DNA of 64,000 nt from Oegoconia quadripuncta. Taxonomy: Eukaryota > Arthropoda > Insecta > Lepidoptera > Autostichidae. Shown in pieces: positions 56,886 to 64,000 of the stretch (its first letter is position 1; each line of letters starts with the position of its first letter). The notes beneath the pieces were generated by a model. That model saw only the letters and a list, made by a program, of their open reading frames with translations, ran no database searches and was not told the DNA's origin. Made by a program: the position numbers and the translations under genes. Location: NCBI GenBank assembly GCA_949316235.1, contig OX438744.1:40591278-40655277 (forward strand). The letters run 5' to 3'.

Positions 56886-57189
56886 GCAGATTGTACAAAA
56901 TACGGATGCAGATATGAAATATCTACATAATCAATTACTTATTTAATAAACAAATACTAAAAACTTCTACATCCAAAACTGACGATTTTCGTACTTTTCA
57001 GCTTCAATTGACTTGCTTATTCATTTTGCCAGTAAACTAGGCAGGTATGTGTGTATCTATTTATTAAATACTAGCTTTTCTTGGAATAACTTTAAATTAA
57101 ATAACTTTGGAATATGTTTAATTTGTTTATGCCGTGGGAATGACACGTTATCGGGATACATATGCAGAAACCGAATCCCTTCTCAATAT
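56886..57189. other. Unassigned AT-rich sequence
   Basis: Nothing recognised. Confidence 0.4.
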
Positions 57190-57725
57190 CATTAGGTAAG
57201 GTAAATCCCCAAATACACACACACGCAATACACAAACGCATCTACGCAATACACAAATGCACACACGCAATACACACATGCTCACATACAATACACAAAT
57301 GGACACACGCAATTACAAATGCACGCTCGCAATACACAAATGTACACACGCAATACACACATGCTCACATACAATACACAAATGGACACACGCAATTACA
57401 AATGCACGCTCGCAATACACAAATGCACACACGCAATACACACATGCTCACATACAATACACAAATGGACACACGCAATTACAAATGCACGCTCGCAATA
57501 CACAAATGTACACACGCAATACACACATGCTCACATACAATACACAAATGTACACACGCAATACATACATGCTCACATACAATACACAAATGTACACACG
57601 CAATACATACATGCTCACATACAATACACAAATGTACACACGCAATACATACATGCTCACATACAATACACAAATGGACACACGCAATTACAAATGCACG
57701 CTCGCAATACGCAAATGCACCAATA
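57190..57725 (+). repeat. ACACACGCAATACAC-type minisatellite with higher-order units
   Basis: Short subunits of the type CACACGCAATACACAAATG are arranged in longer blocks. A block of about 115 bp (with CTCACATACAATACACAAAT, GGACACACGCAATTACAAAT and GCTCGCAATACACAAATG) repeats three times. A shorter block of about 51 bp with TACATACATGCTCACATAC then repeats three times. Confidence 0.95.
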
Positions 57726-57975
57726 CTATACACAATAATTATTTCCATTGTTTATTACTTACTATTTTATCAATATTAACCTTTCTTTTTTGTTTTCGTA
57801 AACCGTGGGGTGGAGACCTGGTTACCTGAGCCACAGGTTTCCCTAGTTCAGGCACCAGTCTCCACATAGAATTATAGTCCCTAGCTATACTTAACTCTAA
57901 TGTACAATAATGCTATAATGTGGAGAAAAATAAATAAATGATTGATTGATAGATTAGATTAGATTAGATTTATTT
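57726..57975 (+). mobile_element. LINE 3' UTR-like end
   Basis: GTAAACCGTGGGGTGGAGAC to GTGGAGAAAAATAAATAAAT with a TTGATTGATAGATTAGATTA tail. Confidence 0.5.
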
Positions 57976-58274
57976 AGTTCACTTTTACAATAGCATGTCA
58001 TACATACAGTTTCGTAAATTTATGAAATTTAAAATAAAAGTGATTGTCAAACATAAATCAAAAAATAATAACATAAAAAACAAATTCCTGTATACAATAG
58101 TAAAACATATTGTTATATGTATGTCAAAATTAATTAAGAAAGTATAAGTATGTAACCATTGTTACGTCAACGTCATACCATTTTAGAATAATCAAAATGA
58201 AATAAAACAAAACAAAATAAAGGATAAAGGAAGCAACAAACAATAAACATCTAAACTTTCGCATTTAATTAATA
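57976..58274. other. Unassigned AT-rich sequence
   Basis: AATAAAAGTGATTGTCAAACA recurs at 12244, so part is repetitive. Confidence 0.35.
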
Positions 58275-58388
58275 TATTACATCTGTATTCATCATAGAAA
58301 CATTACCTAGCGGGATTCGAATACGCGACCTTATGTTATAGCAGTCAAGAGTTTTTAACCACTACACCAAACATGTCGTCAACTTAGG
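58275..58388 (-). mobile_element. SINE-C head
   Basis: CTAGCGGGATTCGAATACGC and ACTACACCAAACATGTCGTC. Confidence 0.75.
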
Positions 58389-58489
58389 GTTACAACGGAT
58401 CTACCTGTAACCCCACATATGGTCGAAAGAATCGACCTTGAATTTGTAAGGTTACAGGTGATCTTCCATTGGAGACCACGGCGAACCGC

Positions 58490-58715
58490 CTCCGTGGCTC
58501 CATGTAAACAACATAGGATTTATAATTCGGAGGTCGCGGGTTCGATCCCCAGCGGGGTACATGTATAAGTACTCGGTTTGGTTGGTGGTAGGGCATTTTA
58601 AATGTCCGCCTGGCTAGCTACCACCTTCTTATCTAAATCTGCCGCCAAGCAGCAATGTTAATGACATTGTTGTGTTCCGGTTGTCAGAGATAAGATAGCC
58701 AGTCCCCCAAATGTA
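58490..58715 (+). mobile_element. SINE-B, 3' truncated
   Basis: CCGCCTCCGTGGCTCCATGT head, B box GGTTCGATCCCCAGCGGG, broken at CCAGTCCCCCAAATGT where a LINE end starts. Confidence 0.85.
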
Positions 58716-58719
58716 GGTA

Positions 58720-59008
58720 TATCAGATTATTAAATGATAAACATTCATGGACATGAACAGTCCGTTCGCGTAACCAGGCTATTTCACAATTAATAATGAA
58801 ATATTATAATGTAAAATAATAATTAATAATTTTGTTACAAAAAACCTTTCTTTAAAAAGAGAGCAACCTCTCGAGTTTTTTTCTTGTTCTTCTCAGGGGA
58901 AAAGTGGCTTTTGAACAAGCAGTAGCTTAAAAAATGTAAAATCTGACTGTTTTAAGTGTACCCTGTGTACCTACAAAACAAAGCATTTTTTGATTTTGAT
59001 TTTGATTT
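58720..59008 (+). mobile_element. LINE 3' end
   Basis: ATCAGATTATTAAATGATAA, CTCGAGTTTTTTTCTTGTTC, GTACCCTGTGTACCTACAAA and a TTTTGATTTTGATTTTG tail. Confidence 0.8.
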
Positions 59009-59009
59009 T

Positions 59010-59228
59010 GTACATGTTTAGTACTCGTTTTGGTTGGTGGTAGGGCATTTTAAATCTTATCTAAATCTGCCGCCAAACAACAATGTTAATAGCATTGTTG
59101 TGTTCCGGTTGACAGAGACAAGATAGCCAGTTCCCTAAATAAGGCTGGTTTCCGGGACAGTACGTTCGGCCTCATCTTCACTTAACATCAGGGGTGATTG
59201 AGGACTTGACCTATTTGACATAAAAAAA
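59010..59228 (+). mobile_element. SINE-B, head missing
   Basis: TACATGTTTAGTACTCGTTT to ATTTGACATAAAAAAA with internal deletions. Confidence 0.75.
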
Positions 59229-59328
59229 CCTGTATTAACACGGAACTGTTGAAACACCTATATTACTTGTCATCAGGCTCCCTCCCCACGGACATACGGT
59301 TCAAACTAATTAAATTGCTTTTGAAGTT

Positions 59329-59412
59329 ACAATACGATACGATACGATACGATACGACACGACACGACACCACACGACACGACACGACACGACACGACAC
59401 GACGCGATGCGA
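59329..59412 (+). repeat. Pentamer microsatellite
   Basis: (ACGAT)n changing to (ACGAC)n. Confidence 0.95.
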
Positions 59413-59499
59413 TGCCATACGGAATAAGCAAGTTTTCTGTATCGTTATACGAAAGGCGCATTAACCATTGGGATAGTTTATTAGTAGTAGATTCGTCAG

Positions 59500-59785
59500 T
59501 TTATAATAAATAAATAAATAAATATCCTTAGACATACACACAGCGCCCTCTAGTTCCACAGTAAGCAACTATAGGCTTGTGTTGTGGATACCAGATGGTT
59601 GATATACTACATAAATACTTTTTTTTTTTTAATAAATACTTATTATAAATGAAAACATCCATAACTCGGGTACACATGTCCGTATTCATCACACAAACAT
59701 TATGCCCCTAGCGGGATTCGAACCCGCAACCTTTTGGTATAGTGGTCAGAGTTGCTAACCACTACACCAAACAGGTCGTCATAAT
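59500..59785 (-). mobile_element. SINE-C, full length
   Basis: AATATCCTTAGACATACACA to GGGATTCGAACCCGCAACCT and CACCAAACAGGTCGTCAT. Good consensus copy. Confidence 0.9.
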
Positions 59786-59819
59786 AAATTTTTCCCAAAA
59801 ACATTTTTATCTTTATTTA

Positions 59820-60075
59820 TATTTAGCGCCAGCGGAATTCGAACCCGCAACCGCAGGTACACCCTCTGCCATCAATCCATTACTTGTACGTTCCTTAATA
59901 CACCTAAAAACCATAGCCCCATTACTTAGATGCCATAAAATTTTTTCACCTGTAATCTCGGATGGGAGTCCGTTGGGGTCTCTCTTAATTTTGCTAAAAC
60001 ACCGACCGTTGGACCAGGCGTTAAACATCCGAATGAATTATCACGAACAATTTCGCTATGTTGGTGAAATATAAC
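59820..60075 (-). repeat. tRNA-like head with unassigned sequence
   Basis: GCGCCAGCGGAATTCGAACCCGCAACC is written here only in part: GAATTCGAACCCGC at 59836 is a B-box complement like the SINE heads. The remaining 200 bases have an open minus frame with no recognised family. Confidence 0.4.
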
Positions 60076-60129
60076 ATTTGAGACGCGCCGGTTGAGGGCA
60101 TGAGCTCTCGCGGGTTGGAGAAAAATCTA

Positions 60130-60345
60130 AATCATAAATAATTTTATTTATTTTTATTTATTCGGAAAACCAACAGCTGCAATAACACTAATGGAAACTA
60201 TTATATGAAACAGAGAGCCAATTACAGGTCCTCACAAATAGAAATACGTTATATAGGTAATTCAATAACATGCATTATCACAATTGTACATTTTTTGCCC
60301 TCGCGGTACATATACCAGATTCAAACATCGTCAAAAAAAAAAACA
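60130..60345 (-). mobile_element. LINE 3'-end-like sequence
   Basis: TTTATTTATTCGGAAAACCA and ACAGCTGCAATAACACTAAT resemble an antisense LINE end (compare 21120). Confidence 0.45.
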
Positions 60346-60695
60346 AAAGAAAAACAATGAAATGAAATGAAAATGAAATGAAATGAAAATGAAAATGAAA
60401 ATGAAAATGAAAATGAAAATGAAAATGAAAATGAAAATGAAAATGAAAATGAAAATGGAAATGGAAATGGAAATGGAAATGGAAATGGAAATGGAAATGG
60501 AAATGGAAATGGAAATGGAAATGGAAATGGAAATGGAAATGGAAATGGAAATGGAAATGGAAATGGAAATGGAAATGGAAATGGAAATGGAAATGGAAAT
60601 GGAAATGGAAATGGAAATGGAAATGGAAATGGAAATGGAAATGGAAATGGAAATGAAAATGAAAATGAAAATGAAAATGAAAATGAAATGAAAAC
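60346..60695 (+). repeat. Large ATGAAA/ATGGAA hexamer array
   Basis: More than 50 hexamers: ATGAAA units at both sides and about 32 ATGGAA units in the middle. It abuts an antisense LINE end (ACTTTATTGTGTGTGGAATT), suggesting growth from a (CATTTT)n LINE tail. Confidence 0.95.
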
Positions 60696-60900
60696 TTTAT
60701 TGTGTGTGGAATTTGGGTTATACATTTGCAGCTGTCTTTGCTTAATATTTTAGTTACACCAAACCCTACCTTTTCAAGTGTACACACATCGACAATTTTT
60801 TTTTTTTTTTTACAAAAAATTAACATATTCTATTTACTGTCTAAATATTGATTTATAAATTACATTAAGCCATCAAAGAATTGTTGATTTAATTATAATA
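60696..60900 (-). mobile_element. LINE 3' UTR-like sequence
   Basis: Follows the hexamer tail in antisense orientation; no coding part is recognised. Confidence 0.4.
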
Positions 60901-60904
60901 ACAA

Positions 60905-61065
60905 TAATAAATAATAAATATCCTTGGATGTACACACAATGCCATCTAGTTCCACATTAAGCAACTATATGCTTCTGTTGTGGATACCAGATGGTTGATA
61001 TGCTACATAAATACATATTTTTTTTGGAAATTTATTATAACTAAATGAAAACATCCATAACTCGG
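60905..61065 (-). mobile_element. SINE-C, head missing
   Basis: AATATCCTTGGATGTACACA to AACATCCATAACTCGGG. Confidence 0.8.
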
Positions 61066-61155
61066 GTTATCTAGTATCCATAGTACAAGCTGTCCTTAGT
61101 TTGGGACTAGATGATTGGTGTAAGTGTCCGAAATATTTATTATTATTATTATATG
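61066..61155 (+). mobile_element. SINE-D 3' end
   Basis: TTATCTAGTATCCATAGTAC to TGTAAGTGTCCGAAATATTT; joined tail-outward to the SINE-C at its left. Confidence 0.75.
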
Positions 61156-61171
61156 AATTATGAATTAATTA

Positions 61172-61400
61172 CTAGCTTTCCGCCCGCGGCTTCGCCTGCG
61201 TGGACTAACTTTATCGCGGATATGATTAATTTGGTTTTCCCGCGGGAACTACTCACTTTATCGGGTTAAAGTATCCTATGTCTTAATCCAGGGTTAATTT
61301 TATCTATATACCAATTTTCATCGAAATCCGTTCATCCGTGTCACCGTGATTGAACGACAAACAAACAAACATCCATATTTTCACATTTATAATATTGTTC
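61172..61400 (-). mobile_element. Helitron-like non-autonomous element
   Basis: CTAG at 61172-61175, CCGCCCGCGGCTTCGCCTGC hairpin, ending ATTTTCACATTTATAATATT. The most complete copy, about 225 bases. Confidence 0.65.
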
Positions 61401-61424
61401 AATTACAATCAATATAACATTTAC

Positions 61425-61640
61425 AAGTAATAATAATAATAAAAATCTTTATTTGCCAAGAACACATTAAAAACTAAAATATAAAATGACTTTGTAATTA
61501 TGACAAAAAGGACTGTAGCTCAGCATATGGTCGCTGAGAGATATAGAAGAGATGTCACAAATATATTGTATACACTTTAGTCTATATATACCTACTAAGG
61601 TCGAAAATAAGCTTTTTCATTTCCATTTTCATTCATTTTC
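61425..61640 (-). mobile_element. LINE 3' end
   Basis: AATAATAATAATAAAAATCTTTATTTGCC in part (tail (TAA)n then TCTTTATTTGCCAAGAACAC) is an antisense LINE end. Confidence 0.5.
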
Positions 61641-61737
61641 ATTTTTTCCCTGATTTGAGATAAAAGGTCGTGAAGTTATGTATGTTGCTACATACACCCG
61701 ACACAGACAGACAGACGTAGGCTTCAAATTTAAATAA

Positions 61738-61985
61738 TCTGGTTGGTTGGTGGTAGGGCATTTTAAATGTGCGCCTGGCTAGCTACCTTATTTTTCTTAT
61801 CTAAATCTGCCGCCAAGCAGCAATGTTAATAGCATTGTTGTATTCCGGTTGTCAAAGATAAGATAGCCAGTCCCCCAAATGTATTGAGGTTTCCGGGTCA
61901 GTACACTTCCACCTTCGACCTCATCTTCACTTAACATCAGGTGTGATTGAGGTCAAGTACCAACCCGTTGTCTATATAAAAAGAA
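61738..61985 (+). mobile_element. SINE-B, head missing
   Basis: TCTGGTTGGTTGGTGGTAGG to CAACCCGTTGTCTATATAAA. Confidence 0.85.
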
Positions 61986-62322
61986 ATCTTCTTGCGTTGC
62001 CGGTGAAAAATGTATCCATACATGCGCAAGCCTCAGCATTGGGCCATAGTCGAGTCGTTAAAAAGCTTTTGTGATAATCGTTTCGTTATTAAACGGTAAT
62101 ATTTTAATATCTCGCCCGCTCCTGGTAATCCGGACTGTAAAAATACACCAGTACACAGTAATAACAACCTAGTTTATTATGTGACAAGGTCTTAAATTTA
62201 TTTTAACGGTCAGCTCAATTAAATGTAATGTGAAGTTATGCGGTCCTGGTATTTTAAAGACAATTGAAAAAGTATGATGGTGACCATTTTTGAAATATAG
62301 GCGGCAGCTAAGCTATATAGGT
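61986..62322. other. Unassigned sequence
   Basis: Nothing recognised. Confidence 0.4.
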
Positions 62323-62515
62323 TTTTTTTTTATATGAGAGGGCGGCAAACGAGCATGTGGGTCACCTGATGGAAAGCAATCACCGCCGCCCATGGACACC
62401 TGCAACACCAAAACGGTCACAGATGCGTTACCGGCCTTTGAGGAAGGTGTAGGCTCGTTTCTTGAAGGTTCCAATGTCGCACTCGTTCGTTAGCGTCCTT
62501 CGATACTGGCTACAA
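62323..62515 (-). mobile_element. LINE-E 3' end
   Basis: T-run, ATATGAGAGGGCGGCAAACG to CCAATGTCGCACTCGTTCGT. Confidence 0.8.
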
Positions 62516-62960
62516 GATAGCCAGAGCTTCTTGTTAACGCGGATGGAGCGCAATGCGTACACTCCAAGGTGAAGATCCAGAGGATCCTCAAGCAATTATA
62601 GCCGAACAATCGACAACCGGCGATGACGAGGTCGATCATAAGACTGGCCGTCAAAGACTACAATGTATATCTGGCCGTAAGGACGGTCAGCGACATTGAT
62701 GCAGTCGATGAAGCGGTAGACGTGAATTTGGAATATAGCGGTTACCTACATTAAAACTATAAAGAAAATAAGAAGCGTGGTTGGAATATATTCGCTAATG
62801 GTTCATGATAACTGACGTTAAGCAACGGTAGGCGCTTTTATCGTAAATGTTTTGAATTAAAAGAAATTTCCATAAATTGAGCATTTCTTTTTAAAAGAAA
62901 CAAATTGTTCAACTTTAACTTATTTGGAAAAATATATAGATCTTGGGTTTCTTAAAAAAT
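62516..62960. other. Unassigned sequence
   Basis: 62516-62740 is moderately GC-rich (GATGACGAGGTCGATCATAA) and perhaps a LINE relic; no motif is clear. Confidence 0.3.
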
Positions 62961-62961
62961 T

Positions 62962-63290
62962 TTTTTTTATGCACAACGTGTTAGTACTTGACGTCAATTA
63001 CACCTGATGTTAAGTGAAGATGAGGTCGAAGGTGGAAGCGTACTGACCTGGAAACCCTAACACATTTGGAGGACTGGCTATCTTATCTCTGACAATCGGA
63101 ACACAACAATGCTATTCACTGCTGCTTGGCGACAGATTTAGATAAGATGGTGGTAGCTAGCCAGGCGGACATTTAAAATGCCCTACCACTAACCAAACCG
63201 AGTACTTAAACATGTACTGGGGATCGAACCCGCGACCTCCGGATCGTAAGCCCAATGTTGTTTACACTGAGCCACGGAGGCGGTTACTTA
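62962..63290 (-). mobile_element. SINE-B, near full length
   Basis: ATGCACAACGTGTTAGTACT to GGGGATCGAACCCGCGACCT and TTTACACTGAGCCACGGAGG. Confidence 0.9.
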
Positions 63291-63652
63291 ATTTTTAATT
63301 TTTAAAGCTTAATTTTTAGCAATTGTTACTACATTTACAACACTATTAAATGTTTCAAGAAAATCAACGGCTATGCGTTTTTTTGCAGTTTAAACGTATT
63401 TTCCTTGGGCTCGTACGCTTCCAAGGTGGTGTCATGTTTACCCAAATTTTCGTTATTTTGATGATTGTTTTTTTTTGTCATAGGGTTTATCCGATATAAA
63501 TTATTGACCTTAGTGAAATCGGTTGTTTTGCAAATTTTTGCCGGTTCAATTATAATGTTAATTATAAAAGTATTTGTTAATTATAAGACGACCTCTTAGG
63601 AGGACTGTAACTTCTAGACGTCTGGTAGCTTCAAAAACTTTCTATTTTCAAG
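63291..63652. other. Unassigned AT-rich sequence
   Basis: Nothing recognised. Confidence 0.4.
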
Positions 63653-63654
63653 AG

Positions 63655-63905
63655 TAAACTTTATTTATTTATTTATTTAACACTTCATTGTACACACACA
63701 CACAAAGAAATGGTCATTAACAAATATTTTAGAAAAATGTACAAAGGGCGAACTCTTCCAGCAAACCCGTGAGAGCGAAATTTTATATAAACGGTAGACA
63801 TAAAGTGTACACGAAACAGAAGAAACAAAAAATGTTAAAAATATCATATAAAAGAATAAAACCAACATAATACATTAAACGAAAAATTACCCAACATAAA
63901 TACTT
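63655..63905 (-). mobile_element. LINE-I 3' end
   Basis: (TTTA)n then AACACTTCATTGTACACAC and AAAGGGCGAACTCTTCCAGC. Compared with 52600-52868 it lacks about 18 bases around the GATCTCTCATAGAGATAAG hairpin. Confidence 0.75.
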
Positions 63906-63977
63906 ACTTACTTTATTGATTATATGAATTGTTACTCTGTGATATTACTTGCGATTCCGGGGAATACATACATAACG

Positions 63978-64000
63978 ACGCCATGTTTGGTGTAGTGGTT
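63978..64000 (+). mobile_element. SINE-C head, cut by window end
   Basis: CCATGTTTGGTGTAGTGGTT is the first 20 bases of SINE-C. Confidence 0.7.

Noticed and set aside
57162..57829. ORFs of up to 205 codons
   Set aside because: Translation of the ACACACGCAATACAC minisatellite in different frames.
60278..60826. HF/MK/SF repeat proteins over the hexamer array
   Set aside because: Simple-sequence artefacts.

Overview
The window looks like a piece of a moth or butterfly (Lepidoptera) nuclear genome. It is AT-rich and intron-rich. It is packed with relics of the element families that recur in lepidopteran genomes: CR1/Jockey and RTE LINE 3' ends, three or four tRNA-headed SINE families, Helitron-like ends with a CTAG terminus, mariner-like MITEs and many micro- and minisatellites. 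There are no bacterial-type operons, rRNA genes, free-standing tRNA genes or CRISPR arrays. Family names for repeats are from recognition of sequence style, not from a database search.

Left part (1-9.5 kb). Scattered on the minus strand are short exons that together read as the N-terminal half of an anoctamin (TMEM16 family) protein. The order is start exon 9364-9450, then 6743-6901, 4875-5074, about 2893-3037, about 2421-2520, 1579-1678 and 788-871; the transmembrane part would lie left of base 1. Splice phases fit, except for an apparent one-base shift in the 2893-3037 exon. The introns are almost entirely repeats, several of which stop within about 10-35 bases of a splice site.

Middle left (9.5-35 kb). 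This is dominated by LINE 3' ends, SINEs and DNA-element relics. They include a 263-bp near-perfect hairpin MITE with TA target duplication (21965-22227), a 1-kb element with about 250-bp inverted arms (16782-17829), and two 500-bp copies of an unnamed repeat carrying paired palindromes (28213 and 33425). Candidate host 5' regions are near 18.2-18.5 kb and 31.8-32.0 kb (weak evidence).

Centre (35.7-41.3 kb). A full-length non-LTR retrotransposon lies on the minus strand with both ORFs open. ORF1 is 319 aa (coiled coil plus an FP25K/L1-ORF1p-like C-terminus). ORF2 is 983 aa (APE endonuclease plus reverse transcriptase). It sits inside a mariner-like MITE whose two halves flank it.

Right part (41.3-64 kb). 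More LINE ends and SINEs follow. A second copy of the same MITE is split by a 666-bp pogo-like element with perfect 25-bp terminal inverted repeats (45843-46508). A TIR element at 49313-49801 encloses a LINE reverse-transcriptase tail. A GC-rich putative terminal exon lies at 54451-54521, and several large minisatellites occur (51.5, 55.6, 57.2, 60.4 kb). Most long open frames other than the LINE ORFs are parts of these repeats.
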